From: Acipenser ruthenus
Taxonomy: Eukaryota; Chordata; Actinopteri; Acipenseriformes; Acipenseridae
Direction of reading: 5' to 3'
DNA: 64,000 bases
Assembly (NCBI RefSeq): GCF_902713425.1
Contig: NC_081244.1
Coordinates: 5,809,534-5,873,533 of the forward strand
The notes under the pieces were generated by a model that saw only the letters and a list, made by a program, of their open reading frames with translations, searched no databases and had not been told where the DNA came from. Of the stretch, positions 21,901-33,310 are shown in pieces (position 1 is the first letter of the stretch; the number at the start of each line of letters is the position of its first letter). Position numbers and translations under genes: made by a program.

Positions 21901-22569
21901 CGATATGTACTTGAACTACGTCTGGGTTGACTGGTTCGAAATCAGAGTCTTCATTTCCATCAGCAGCAGATCTGAGATCAAGTAGTGGTTAGGGCTCTGG
22001 ACTCTTGACCGGAGGGTTGTGGGTTCAATCCCAGGTGGGGGGACACTGCTGCTGTACCCTTGAGCAAGGTACTTTACCTAGATTGCTCCAGTAAAAAACC
22101 CAACTGTATAAATGGGTAATTGTATGTAAAAATAATGTGATATCTTGTAACAATTGTAAGTCGCCCTGGAAAAGGGCGTCTGCTAAGAAATAAATAATAA
22201 TAATAATAGAAACAGGAAGGCTACGAATATATTCTGCTTTCAGGGAAATGTTGGAGGTTGGTGAATGAATTGGAGAATAGAGTTTTTACACACAGGTGAT
22301 TTTTGGCTTGCTGTGTAATTGCAGGTGGAACCGGCTGCAGCCCCAGTTTGATACTGGGAACGAGTTTTGCACACTGGGTTCGATGTGCTCGTGACTGGTT
22401 CTTGTTTTTTTTTTCTCTTGCAGATAAACTGGTTGAAGTCTGGAAGGAGGTGGGGCTCCCCCTGAACCCCCAATCGGAGACCACGTGTAACTTCTGCAGC
22501 CGACCTTTGCACTTTGAACTCATGAGCGAGTGGGAGCGCTCGTATTTCGGAAACATGGGCCCCCAGTAA
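15654..22569 (+). CDS. alas2: erythroid 5-aminolevulinate synthase
   Basis: Nine coding exons: 15654-15825 (exon begins 15636), 16237-16413, 16971-17193, 18753-18937, 19660-19839, 20444-20608, 21287-21555, 21655-21817 and 22424-22569. They sum to 1680 nt, giving 559 aa and a stop, with clean AG/GT borders. The enzyme condenses glycine and succinyl-CoA in the mitochondrial matrix, the first and limiting step of heme synthesis. The N-terminus is a targeting peptide with three Cys-Pro heme-regulatory motifs (C8, C33, C70). The catalytic core follows: [59 protein letters not shown] (D335 binds the PLP ring nitrogen) and [14 protein letters not shown] (K369, the Schiff-base lysine). ALAS2 rather than ALAS1 is indicated by the 5' IRE and by the C-terminal extension ending [17 protein letters not shown]. 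The stop comes right after GPQ, about six residues before the human end. Intron 2 holds an antisense FAM50A exon copy. Confidence 0.95.
15865..16090 (-). pseudogene. antisense partial copy of FAM50A (penultimate exon plus intron)
   Basis: The reverse strand reads [20 protein letters not shown] then [11 protein letters not shown], the same as FAM50A exon 12 (36236-36346), but only from its Val-Val-Leu on. About 95 exon bases differ at two sites by my reading, both synonymous (GTC/GTG in Val, GAA/GAG in Glu). Homology continues past the exon into intron sequence (cagcagtgtg, gaaatcaaaccactggaact, aaatcttggaaaa) with more differences and about 100 bp missing, including the donor. As it contains intron DNA it is a genomic copy and not a retrocopy. 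It lies in ALAS2 intron 2, from about 40 bp past the exon 2 donor. Confidence 0.88.
16502..16752 (+). mobile_element. SINE family 1, full length
   Basis: Head gcagcagtgtggagtag, B-box-like gggttcaatcccagg, body, tail ctggataagggcgtctgct and (ataata)n. In ALAS2 intron 3. Confidence 0.92.
17220..17252. repeat. (ATT)n
   Basis: Trinucleotide run that is the A/T-rich 3' end of the adjoining reverse-strand SINE. Confidence 0.85.
17253..17488 (-). mobile_element. SINE family 2 (tRNA-derived), near full length
   Basis: The reverse complement reads a tRNA-like head (aggaggctgtgtggtccagt, ccccggttcaaatcccat), a body with gtgaccctgagcaagtcac, and a tail ending ggataaaggcgtctgctaaa. The tail resembles that of family 1 (an L2-type LINE tail), while head and body differ. 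In ALAS2 intron 4. Confidence 0.9.
17541..17583. repeat. (AT)n microsatellite
   Basis: Pure AT dinucleotide tract next to a piggyBac-type fragment; a second AT tract lies at 17790-17852. Confidence 0.95.
17584..17765 (-). mobile_element. piggyBac-type MITE fragment
   Basis: The reverse complement matches the left part of the complete element at 32262-32832: shared words ctagtcgttttttctc, cattcaatggccgagtg and ggcgtatctcatgaata in the same order. The ends are lost in AT microsatellites. Confidence 0.75.
17790..17852. repeat. (AT)n microsatellite
   Basis: Pure AT dinucleotide tract in ALAS2 intron 4. Confidence 0.95.
18425..18600. repeat. dispersed AT-rich repeat with self-complementary ends
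   Basis: Words such as ggcttcagtgaaagcagttc, attataacgtctctaaaata and gggattgattttaaacag recur at 30475-30770, at 35690-35980 and, in part, around the SINE at 28171. Probably one degenerate MITE family; I cannot place it in a superfamily. Confidence 0.5.
18607..18665. repeat. (GA)n microsatellite
   Basis: Pure GA tract about 90 bp upstream of the ALAS2 exon at 18753. Confidence 0.95.
18953..18982. repeat. (ATT)n
   Basis: Short trinucleotide tract in the intron after the exon ending at 18937. Confidence 0.9.
20700..21155 (-). mobile_element. Tc1/mariner-type MITE with internal 89-bp tandem repeats
   Basis: Five copies of an 89-bp unit (starting caagggaacattattcagca at 20701, 20790, 20879, 20968 and 21057), then a terminal piece gcaaaacttttggccaca. 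It is the reverse orientation of the element at 33599-34362. In ALAS2 intron 7; the left terminal part is missing. Confidence 0.8.
21233..21278. repeat. GTGC/GTGT compound microsatellite
   Basis: A (gcgt)n/(gt)n run directly upstream of the acceptor of the ALAS2 catalytic-lysine exon. Confidence 0.85.
21981..22209 (+). mobile_element. SINE family 1, 5'-shortened
   Basis: Starts at agtagtggttagggctctgg and runs to the tail and (ataata)n. In the last intron of ALAS2. Confidence 0.9.
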
Positions 22570-23170
22570 ATCACCTAGAATTTTAGGATTTAGACATAAA
22601 TTAAAATATAAGACTGTTATTAGCGACAGGGGGAAGTCACATGTATCCACCTGAGGCGTGTTTAATGTTCTACTATGAGCCCGATAGTCTGCTGTAGATA
22701 TTCAATATATGAATCAAGTCAAGAAAATAAGTGAGGCAAGTCTGGATAATCAATACGACTTTATATATTTTGTTTAAGTATAGCTGATACAGCATAAGTA
22801 AATAAGTAACAGAAAATGTTTTTGAGGTTCATAGTTTTTTCTCCGTCTGGTTTGTCGACTGCTGCATAATCCAGTTAAAAGAAAACTGTGACAGTGGCGT
22901 TTTATTTGCCATTTCAGTGTTTGGAGCAGCTTTCTTTTTGTAGGGTGTTTTGTAATTCATTTTCTGTTAACTCGTAGAATCGGTGTTCAGCCATTTTCTC
23001 TTGCTGTGAGGAGTGGAGATGATAAGCGTTCCTTTGAAAAGGGGCGGGACTGACAGTGTTGTGAACCAATCACATGTCAGAGGGAGACTTGCCCGGTGGT
23101 GTAAGGATGTCAGGGCAATAGTTCAATCTGTTTTTGCTCCTATGATGAGGTTTTAACCAATCACAGGCCA
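22570..23170. other. ALAS2 3' flank
   Basis: Presumed 3' UTR and spacer. I see no clear AATAAA in a good context close to the stop codon and no other gene. Confidence 0.4.
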
Positions 23171-23179
23171 GGCTTTACA

Positions 23180-23193
23180 AACACGGATTATTA

Positions 23194-23250
<57 letters not shown>
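23180..23250. repeat. (TTA)n microsatellite
   Basis: About 70 bp of (att)n, the expanded 3' tail of the adjacent reverse-strand SINE. Confidence 0.95.
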
Positions 23251-23465
23251 TATTTCTTAGCAGACGCCCTTATCCAGGGCGACTTACAATTGTTATAAGA
23301 TATCACATTATTTTTTACATACAATTCCCCATTTATACAGTTGGGTTTTTAGTGGAGCAATCTAGGTAAAGTACCTTGCTCAAGGGTACAGCAGCAGTGT
23401 CACCCCACCTGGGATTGAACCCACGACCCTCCGGTCAAGAGTCCAGAGCCCTAACCATTACTCCC
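23250..23465 (-). mobile_element. SINE family 1
   Basis: Reverse complement: tail (agcagacgcccttatccagg), body and head up to the gccctaaccattactcc end. Between ALAS2 and FAM50A. Confidence 0.92.
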
Positions 23466-23714
23466 CTATATAAAATGCTTATGCGAGTAAAGTTAAGTAC
23501 GATAGATAGATAAGAGCAATTACAAAAATGTGACTACGGATACCTATAAGAGTAAAATTAAGCACAAGATATAGTTATATAGTTATAATTAAGAGCAGTA
23601 GTGGAATACAGCGAGGTATGGAGCAGTTCAGTGTAGGTACAAGCTGATGCAAGTACTGGTACAACTGGGTGCCATACAGTCCAGTATAGTGGAGAGTTGT
23701 GAGGTTTACAGATG

Positions 23715-23719
<5 letters not shown>

Positions 23720-23745
<26 letters not shown>
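23720..23745. repeat. (AT)n
   Basis: Short AT dinucleotide tract. Confidence 0.85.
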
Positions 23746-23750
<5 letters not shown>

Positions 23751-23915
23751 TTTAGATGTTTTATTTAACATCATGTAATCAAAGAAACTACAAAATGATA
23801 TTGCAAAAGTCTACCTGAAGCCATACTAATTGTACAGTATTTCATGTTAGATTTTGAAATGTCACATTTTTCAATTGTTGTCAGTTTTGTCATCAAGTAT
23901 ATGGGAAAACTACAA
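23746..23915 (-). mobile_element. Tc1/mariner-type MITE fragment
   Basis: Words tttatttaacatcatgtaat, gaaactacaaaatgatattg, catgttagattttgaaatg and actacaaagcggtgtg are the reverse complement of the right half of the element at 33599-34362. Confidence 0.6.
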
Positions 23916-23929
23916 AGCGGTGTGCGCTT

Positions 23930-24020
23930 CAACCTGTAACCTGTACACTGGAATCAAGCTTGTAATAAAACCTGGAATGGGTGAAACTGCTATGCAGTAG
24001 GAGTCTTATTCCCATCCCTG
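23930..24020. mobile_element. half of a palindromic MITE (hAT-like)
   Basis: aataaaacctggaatgggtg, then gcagtaggagtcttattccc and catccctg: the right terminal inverted repeat of the family with full copies at 29135, 31636 and 42664. Confidence 0.6.
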
Positions 24021-24659
24021 CAACGCACTTGCAAATACGATTTATTTATGAACTATTAGAATCAGTAAATGAGAAACTAAATCAAATAACACCCTAGTGA
24101 AAATCCTTGACATGTGTTTCACTTTTAGTATTAAGGCTACATTGTGTTGCTGCCCTTGTCTTTGTTAGTGAGGTTTCACTGAATTCTGAATATTGCTTGC
24201 CGTTGTTCTTTCATAACTCTCTAGTCTTATCAACCTCTCGTAACCATGAAGTAAATTTGACACACAGGATAGTTACACTTATTGCCCAGCCCTCTGTGAT
24301 GTATCTTGGTGTCCCTAAATAAATAATTGCCCCCTGTTCAAATAAAATGTGCAGGGGGTAGCCCTTTTTCACCCCCTGCATGTCAAGACAGGACATTAGT
24401 TTATAATTTTACCACCCAAAAACAGATTTATGTGCCCCAGACAAACTCCCTTGAATTCATCGGTCATGTCTCTTCAGGCTAGATTTACTGTTACATGTAC
24501 AGTTGCTGATGTGTTGCCTCAATAAACAAAACACTGGTAAAATTATTTTCCTTTTATTCTTTGGACTGTTTTGTGTTTTTTTTTCATTGCTTTTCTTGCG
24601 TTCTCATTAATATTTGTCTTTTTATTCGTGTGAAGCGCTTCGCAGCAACATTCTTATTG

Positions 24660-24940
24660 TGAAAGGCACCCATACAGCATCTCAGGAACATAGTACACCT
24701 GTGCTTCTGAATCTGCGTTGGCTCCCAATACGATTCAGGGCTGATTTTTAAGATCAGGCTCCTCACATACCAGTCACTCCATGGCTCCACTCCAGGACAC
24801 CTGCTTCCTGTCTACTCTCCTGTCTGCAGTGTCTTCAGTCTCCAAACTCTGGTTGTCTTCGACCGCCTATTACCAAGCTACGGTCCATGGGAGATGGAGC
24901 CTTCCTCACAACACATCTTTTTAAACTAGCAGTTAAGGAT
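24660..24940 (+). mobile_element. decayed LINE fragment (reverse transcriptase C-terminal region)
   Basis: Translation gives LNLRWLPIRFRADF, matching the (L)HWLPVRFRIDFK block of Rex/CR1-type LINE ORFs. In another frame PITKLRSMGDGAF matches the later PRTKLRSMGDRAFS block. Several frame breaks show age. Different lineage from the LINE at 5592-6130. Confidence 0.6.
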
Positions 24941-25094
24941 CTGTGTTAATGCTGACTCTTGCTTTGTTGAATGCATTCTGTTTTAACCAAGTCTTATGAA
25001 CCCTGGTCAAAGTTTATCAATGTAATTTAGCATTTATTTCCATGCTTTCCCCATAGATTTACTATAGATTACCCTGGTTTGATATGTTTTTTTT

Positions 25095-25649
25095 AATATG
25101 CTTTACCAGACCTCTCTGTGCTTTACAATGCTTCCCCATGCTTTACCAGACCTCTCTGTGCTTTACAATGCTTCCCTATGCTTTACCAGACCTCTCTGTG
25201 CTTTACAATGCTTCCCTGTGCTTTACCAGACCTCTGTGCTTTACAATGCTTCCCTATGCTTTACCACACCTCTCTGTGCGTTACAATGCTTCCCTATGCT
25301 TTACCAGACCTCTCTGTGCTTTACAATGCTTCCCTATGCTTTACCACACCTCTCTGTGCTTTACAATGCTTCCCTATGCTTTACCAGACCTCTCTGTGCT
25401 TTACAATACTTCCCTATGCTTTACCAGACCTCTCTGTGCTTTACAATGCTTCCCTATGCTTTACCACACCTCTCTGTGCGTTACAATGCTTCCCTATGCT
25501 TTACCACACCTCTCTGTGCTTTACAATGCTTCCCTATGCTTTACCAGACCTCTCTGTGCTTTACAATGCTTGCCTATGCTTTACCAGACCTATCTGTGCT
25601 TTACAATGCTTCCCTATGCTTTACCAGACCTCTCTGTGCTTTACAATGC

Positions 25650-25650
<1 letters not shown>
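25095..25650 (+). repeat. 40-bp minisatellite array B
   Basis: About 14 units of the 40-bp repeat with cagacc and cacacc variants; one unit lacks ctct (cagacctctgtgc). The left flank (ccatgctttccccatagatt, tttttaatatg) resembles the flanks of arrays at 39 and 56 kb. Ends in (TAA)n. Confidence 0.97.

Positions 25651-25720
<70 letters not shown>
25651..25720. repeat. (TAA)n microsatellite
   Basis: About 23 units directly joined to minisatellite array B. Confidence 0.95.
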
Positions 25721-25721
<1 letters not shown>

Positions 25722-25829
25722 GTAAAACCTCATGAAATAGTACCCCAAAAATCTATCATCATAAACGCAGTTAAAACAGTTTACGTTCACCGTTCCCCAC
25801 AGTTTGGTGCCGTACAGCCCCTTGCATGA

Positions 25830-25900
25830 AAGCCGCCATGGTGCCGTACAGTTCAGGCCACCTTTCGGCGTCGACAGTGCATTACTGCGCCTGCGTGTTT
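25830..25900 (+). promoter_or_regulatory. fam50a: FAM50A proximal promoter region (YY1- and NRF1-like sites)
   Basis: A GC-richer patch about 130-200 bp before the FAM50A ATG. It has GCCGCCATGG (YY1-like) at 25832-25841 and TGCGCCTGCGT (NRF1-like) at 25886-25896, typical of housekeeping promoters. Two direct copies of ggtgccgtacag flank the first site. Start site not determined. Confidence 0.4.
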
Positions 25901-26031
25901 CCGCACAGCCTGCTGGTCCCTAAAGGAAGACGGTGTGAAAATAAAAAGATAGACCGCGTCTTGTTGTTCTAGTATTATATTATTATTGTTGTTTTTCAGT
26001 TTCCTGAGGTCGATTTTGACGGAGCGGAGCT

Positions 26032-26620
26032 ATGGCGCAGTACAAGGGAGCTGCGAGTGAGGGCGGGCGGGCAATGCAGTTGATGAAAAAGAGAGAGAAA
26101 CAGCGGGAGGAACTCCAGCAACTCAAGCTGAAAATAGCCGAGGTACCGACGTCAACAAAAACACACCAAAAAAAACACAAAAACGCGGCATTTAAGATAT
26201 AAATCCTGTCAGCGCTGTAACACACAGACACAAACAGCCGTTACGTGGGAATTAAAGTTAAAATAAATAAATAAATAAACGAGAATCGAAACAAAACACG
26301 GCATTTAATATATAAACTGTCTGCGTTGAATTGTTGTCATGCGCATTTGCTCGTAGAGGCAGAACGGCCATTATACGGAGTCTGTCAAATGAAATAAAAA
26401 CAACGCAGTTTTTACTTGATGTACCCCCCCCCCCAAAAAAAAATGGGGAGGCAGAAGGGTTGGTGCCCCCCCATACCCCAGCAGTTGTAGAATCGTATTA
26501 CTTTTCATATCATCTTAACATTTTACCCCCAATTCAAGGCCGTTAAACGGAATTTTTCTCCTCCAGCAAAGAAAAGGAAAATAGTAGACCATCAGTTTTT
26601 TCTAATAAAACCGTTTCACG

Positions 26621-26681
<61 letters not shown>

Positions 26682-29600
26682 TGACGCACGATCAATAGCT
26701 CACTGGGCACATAATGTTATTTGCATTTTAAATTGTGAGCAGAAAGGTTTGTTGATTGTTTGAGTACTTTTGTTACCTTGGGATAACTAACCACTGAGCT
26801 CAAGTCATGTGATTTCATAAAAAAACGCCAGTGTTTGGTATTTCAGTTGAGTTTAAAATTGCCCAAAATAAATTCATTTCAAGAATCTGTATAAATAGCC
26901 ATTCGAAAATATTTTAATTAACGCATGAACAGCGATTACAGCCGCACGACTTCAGGAAAACAGCAGTCTATCCAGAGGCTGATCAGGTCTGTGCATCAAC
27001 GCTGCCAGGATTGTGTGAATGCTCAGGGAGGTCATACCCGAGACTAACTTGTGTAATGTTTTAATTCTGACAGTGTGTCATACAGGAAACCTATCACGAC
27101 CTGTATTTATGTTCACACTGTCTGGGATTTTGTTTGATGTCTGTGTTTTAAAATACTTGATTAAATCCATTAGACCCGAGGGTTGCGTTTCTTTCGTGTA
27201 TCCTTATATTTTGAAGTTAAAAGCCGATGTGAATGGAAATAAATAAGGAAAACTGTAAGGTCAGAACTCCTAAACACATTGCTTGTGAAATAACAACGGG
27301 GGAAAGGTGAAAAAGTCAAGATATTGACTATTGGGGGCGCAACAAAATGTATGCTAAGGTGAGGGGGGGGGGGTTGCATCTCCCTATAGAATGAACTAAT
27401 TTTGCTTCGTAATGTCAAATGAAACTTGCTGAATAATGTTGCGTGTGCTTTAGATAAGGCAGTCTTCCATGTTGTGGTGTTTCTCTGTGCCTCAGCAGTG
27501 TCTGTGTTTGTTTATCTTCCAGGATAACATGGTGAAGTCCAACATTGATAAGAAATTCTCTGCGCATTACGATGCTGTGGAGGCTGAGCTGAAATCCAGC
27601 ACCGTCGGTGAGTAAGTTGTGAAGGACGAGGTGGATTTTAATGTGTGGAAGCAGTTCGGTCTCCATGCCTCAAGCCTGCCCTGGACTGAAGGGAGCACCC
27701 TTTCTCTTAGGGGGGTGAGGGAGGGGGAGCAGTTTGGTCTCCATGCCTCAAGCTTGCCCTGGACTGGAGGGAGCACCCTTTCTCTTAGGGGGGTGAGGGA
27801 GCAGTTCGGTCTCCATACCTAGAGCTGAGAAACATGTGTCTGTGCTAGTTGTATTCCATTCTAGCTGGCCGTATCCTGTTTTAAAGCGTTTGTCTTGTGT
27901 GTGCCTCCCTGCAGGTCTGGTGACTCTCAACGACATGAAAGCCAAGCAAGAGGCTCTGATCAAAGAGAGAGAGAAGCAGCTGGCCAAGAAAGAGCAGTCC
28001 AAAGAGCTACAACTGTGAGTGTCAATCAGGGGACGTTACACTCCATTCACACAGCTATCGGGATAATTCCTTTTCTTCAATTCCTTTTTAAAACCAATTT
28101 CCAGTCCCTTTTTAATCAATGCCAAATCCCTTTATACGGTATACGCTTTATTGAGCAAAACATGTGTCTAGGGCAGCAGTGTGGAGTAGTGGTTAGGGCT
28201 CTGGACTCTGGACCGGAGGGTCGTGGGTTCAATCCCAGGTGGGGGGACACTGCTGCTGTACCCTTGAGCAAGGTACTTTACCTAGATTGCTCCAGTAAAA
28301 AAACCCAGCTGTATAAATGGGTAATTGTATGTAAAAATAATGTGATATCTTGTAACAATTGTAAGTCGCCCTGGATAAGGGCGTCTGCTAAGAAATAAAT
28401 AATAATAACTTGTGAAACACATGTAGTGTTTGTACAGTTATTTTCTTGATTAAAAGGGGGAATGGGAATTGAAATAAAGGAATTGACCCCAAACTCTACC
28501 CCATAATATTACACGTTTCTCTTTGCATAGCCCAATGTAGTACTGTGACCGGCGACGGTATCTGTAATATAGTTTGTACAGTTTTACAGAAATGTAAACC
28601 TAGAGATGAAACTTGATTCTGACCTTCTTTAGCACTTTATTTAAAGCGCGGGTCTCTTTGTTTTGCAGGAAGCTGGAGAAACAGAAGGAGAAAAAACGCA
28701 AGGAGGAGGAGAAGAGGAAGATCGCCAGCTTGTCGTTCAACCCTGAGGAAGACGAGGGGGAGGAGGAGGAGGAGGAGGAGGAGGAGGAGGAAGAGGAGGA
28801 GGTTGACAGCTGCGAGGGTGACGATGGTCAGGACTTTTTATCTGCTTCTCTTAAACCCTTTTCAAACTGCGCTAGCCTCTTTCTTACCTCTTAACATCAG
28901 CAGCATCACTACACCACTTTAATGGAATTAAATGCCCTCTGTTTAATGTAGCTTTTGTAATTGAAAGGTATTAAGAGTATTAGCTTGTGTCCCGCCTGCT
29001 AAAACAGCCTTAGGTTTTGTTTTTGATGAAGCGTTGTGTACAGAAAACCAAACAAGGAAAGAAAGCTTGAAAAATTAACCGCTAAACAGGTAACATTCTG
29101 CTATCTGTCTTAAATTTAATAAAATAGAGAATCACAGAGCTGGAAATAAGACTCCCATTGCATGGCAGTTTGATCCAATCCTGGTTGTGCTGTGAGTTTA
29201 ATAAGACACACCTGAGCTTGTTGCCTAGACACTGTAGCAAATCCAGCTGGTAGTAAAACCTGGAATGGGTGACACTGCTGTGCAATAGAAGTCTTATTTC
29301 CATCCCTGAATTAGCGAAAGGTGCTTATATTTGTATAGTACATTACTCAATTAATCAAAATTCCTTTTCTTCAATGGCTTAATACAGTTGCTTTTTAAGT
29401 CTGTTTAAAGCATGTCCAGGCATCCTATCAGGTTTATTGACTTTTGAGGTTGCAGTTGAATTTGCTAGAGCTGGTCTGCTCTTCTCTGTCTGTCTGAGAC
29501 GATCTCCCACGACAGACTTTTCCTTGTAACCTTGACTTATTTATCAAAACAGGCAGCTAGGGACACAAGTTTTGCATCTCCCTACAGAAAGAACTAACTT

Positions 29601-32600
29601 TGCTTCATAAAGTCGAATGAAACTTGCTGAATAATGTGACGTTAACATATTGAATTACATACCGCTTGGTAGTTTTTCATATACTTAATGAAAAACTGCC
29701 AAAAATTGTGACATTTCCAAATCTAACATGAAATACTACTGTAGTGCTATTATGGCTTCCGGTAGATTTTTGCAATTTCATTTTGTAGTGTCTTTGATTT
29801 ACATCATCTTAAATAAATTATATATAAACAATTTAGATATTTTATTTAATTGTCTCAATCGTACAATTCTAAATGATGCAAAACGGACTGAGATGTTGTT
29901 TTAAAAATGTAATATATTGTGTTTTATTTTATTTTTTATTTTTTTCAGACTTGCCAGTTAAGAAAAGGAAACTGGGCAAAAATCCTGACGTAGATACCAG
30001 CTTTTTACCAGACAGGGACAGAGAGGTGAGGCCAAGCGGAGCCATCAAAATCAGAAAATGGCATGGCGTTTTTAAAATAAGCTTTTAATAATTGTGTTTT
30101 GTATTCATTTATTTTATTTAAATTAAAAAAAAAAAAAAAACACCTTTTATCTTTGTCTAATTTTACAATGAAACCCTATATCCTTTCTTATTTTCAATTT
30201 TGTACAATTTTGTATTCGACTGTTTATCATTTTTTAAAAAGCTTTTTGCGTGAAGCGCTGTGGGATCCTTGGTACGTAAGGCGTTACAGAAATGTGTATT
30301 GTATTCGATTTGAAAGGAACTTTTGAATGTGATTTTGGGGGCTTGTTCACTGGAGGCACAGTCAGACTTGTTCTCTAATTCTTTGCATTTTCATATCCCT
30401 GTCTATTCCTTTTCTGTAATTGTAGTGCAGTTTATTGAGTCTATTATGAATCTTATAATACAGCGATCCACCTTTATAACGCTGTATTCAGGAGTCAATT
30501 TCTGTTTTTTAAAATCAGTTCCCAGTTCCTTCAAAGCAGTTGGAATTGGAGTTTATATTTTAGAACCATCATAATAATTGATTCAATTGTTCAGCCGCTT
30601 TCATTTGAAGCCCAGTTTAACTGACTAGCAAACAGCGACTTCAGTTGTAAGTAATGCGTTGTAATTTGATTACGAAATTGCTAATTGCAATTGCGATCAA
30701 TGGTTTATTGCAGTGGATTTAAAAAAAAGTGAATGAGGGAATTGATTTTAAAAAGGAATTGAAAAATAGGAATTTGTGTCTTTCCAGCACACGTGGACAG
30801 AAGGATGGTAAATGTTTTAACATTTTCCAAATGTTAAACGTTTTAGAATTTTTCCTCTAATCAATACCTATTAAACACTCAAGTGCAGAATTAAACAAAA
30901 TAATAAAAATGTAATTTATGCAATAGCAAATATTTTGTCTTTTTCATATCTTTTATTTGTGTGTGGATAGATAGATATATTATGGAGGCATGTGTCTGTC
31001 CATATGTGTATTTTTGCAACTGTTCATGCAGTTGTGGTGAAACTTGATTTGGACGCTTTTTATCACCACAGCTGCCAATCACAAACCGGTCACAGATGGA
31101 AATAATTGTCCATCCTCGCCCCGCGTCTTTTGTCTCTTAGTTCTGTCAGGACCGTTCTGTAAGTGAGAAATCTGCCGTCCATGTCTTTTGCAGGAGGAGG
31201 AGAACCGACTGAGAGAGGAGCTGAGGCAGGAGTGGGAGAGGAAGCAGGAGAAGATTAAGAGTAAGGCTTTCTGCTTTAGGCTGGTTTAGCATACAGAGGC
31301 AAGACGGACACCCCTTACTGCCCAGATCCACTTCTGTTGTTGTAAACGAGCCCCATACATCGAACATGATCATTGTTTAGGAGCTTCTGCATGCTGCTGT
31401 CTGTGGCTTTGGAGGTTTCAGGCCACTGCTACAGGCCTCATCAAGGGAGACTTGGGGTTTGATACAGCACAGTTGCCTCAGACTAGGTCTCCCGGTGGTC
31501 TCCTGGAACCAGGGTTCAAGCCGCTGTTGCTGAAAACGTGGATTTGTGTTCACTTAGCTTCAGAGACACTGTGCAAGTAGAATATATTGCTGAATTAGGC
31601 TAGTTGTATACTACCAGCTTTGGAAATTTATAATGCAGGGATGGGAATAAGACTCCTACTGCATAGCACTTTACACCCATTCCAGGTTTTATTACAAGCT
31701 TGATTAGCCATGGTGTGTCTTATTAGACTCGCAGTATAAAAACCAGAAATGGATCAAACTGCTCCGCAGTGGGAGTCTTATTTCAATCTCTGTGTTCGTA
31801 ACTTGCATCCCCTGTCGTGTGTAAATTCTAAAGTAGAACCGTTAGTATCACGGGGAAAACATTATTTGCAGAATAGTGTAGAACAAGAAGCAGTAATGAA
31901 ATGCTTAATCAGAAGTCGGTAAGCGATTGCCTGGATATATGCGCCACTGCTAAATGCTTCTAAGTAAAGCCTGACCGCGTCATCGACGTTTGTGCTTTTG
32001 TGTTTCAGGTGAGGAGATTGAGATCACATTCAGTTACTGGGATGGATCCGGACATCGTAGGACTGTGAAGGTAAGAAATAAAATTTTTTTTTTTTTTTTA
32101 AAGTGACGTAACGGTATAATGGGGTCATTAAAAGAGACCCTAATGTATGAATGAACAGGCATGTCAGAAACATACACCCCCCCACCCCTCCCCTTCCCCT
32201 CACAGCTGGGAACTTGAAAATGTAGTTCACTGTATAACAAACAGTTTATTCGTGGCTTTAACCCTTTGCGGTCCTACGTCGGACCAGGTCCGACATTACA
32301 GTTTTCCCTTTCCGGACGGACCCTGTCTGTCTCTAGTCGTTTTTTCTCTGGAAAAGGCCGAGAAAACCATTCAATGGCCGAGTGAGACCGATAGAAGCCG
32401 GGGGGAAGGGAGGGCGTATCTCATGAATACTGATAGACCCGGCACCACAGAGATAACATGGACATACACAAACAAGATAGCTGCTTCCGCATCCAGCGCT
32501 CAGAGAATATCACAGACATTTGCAGAGCTTTTTGAGATGTTATAGTAATAAAATAATGACTTGGATCGCATTATTGAGGAGTTTGGTGATAAAACGAGTG

Positions 32601-33258
32601 ATCAGGAGATGATTTATCGGTATGCACGACTATGAAGAGGTATGTGAAAAATACAGCGAACAAGGGGTGGGGCGGGGCTGGAGATGCAATACCGAGTGTC
32701 CTGTTGATATGCAGAGCCTTTTAAACCTGTTTTACTGTGAAAAAAAAAATACTCTTAACAGCGCATCTAAAATAAACTGCGCGTGTAAAAATAAATTGGA
32801 CCCGACGCGCTGAATAAATGGATCGCAAAGGGTTAAGCAAAAGTTTTTTTTTTTTGTTTTTTTTTTGTTCCCTTCCGGTTTTGTGGTGTTTGCAATCATT
32901 CTGAATGGTTCTCACTGCAGTTTACTCAAACACTAAATAAAGAGTTTTCTCTCCACTTCATAGACCTACATCAGGGCCATACGCGGTCTGCTTTAGCTTT
33001 AGAATCAATGCTTCCTTTTGTATTGCTGGAAATACACCGCTGTCCACTAGATGGTGCTAGCGCTTACTAATATAAAGATACTGTGGTCTGCGTTACACAG
33101 AGATCTAGAACAGGTCTAGGGAATGGAAGAGCAGCTCCTGAACTCATAGTGGGAGACCAGATTCACCTGCACAAATGTGTGTGATTTTTGTGAATTGCCC
33201 TGCAACCGAATTTAAGAATGACTCTTGTGTGTGTCTTTGCTCTCTCTCTCTCTCTGGC

Positions 33259-33310
<52 letters not shown>

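Noticed and set aside
32147-32545. 132-codon open frame
   Set aside because: It starts in FAM50A intron 7 and runs into the piggyBac-type MITE; no conserved protein features.
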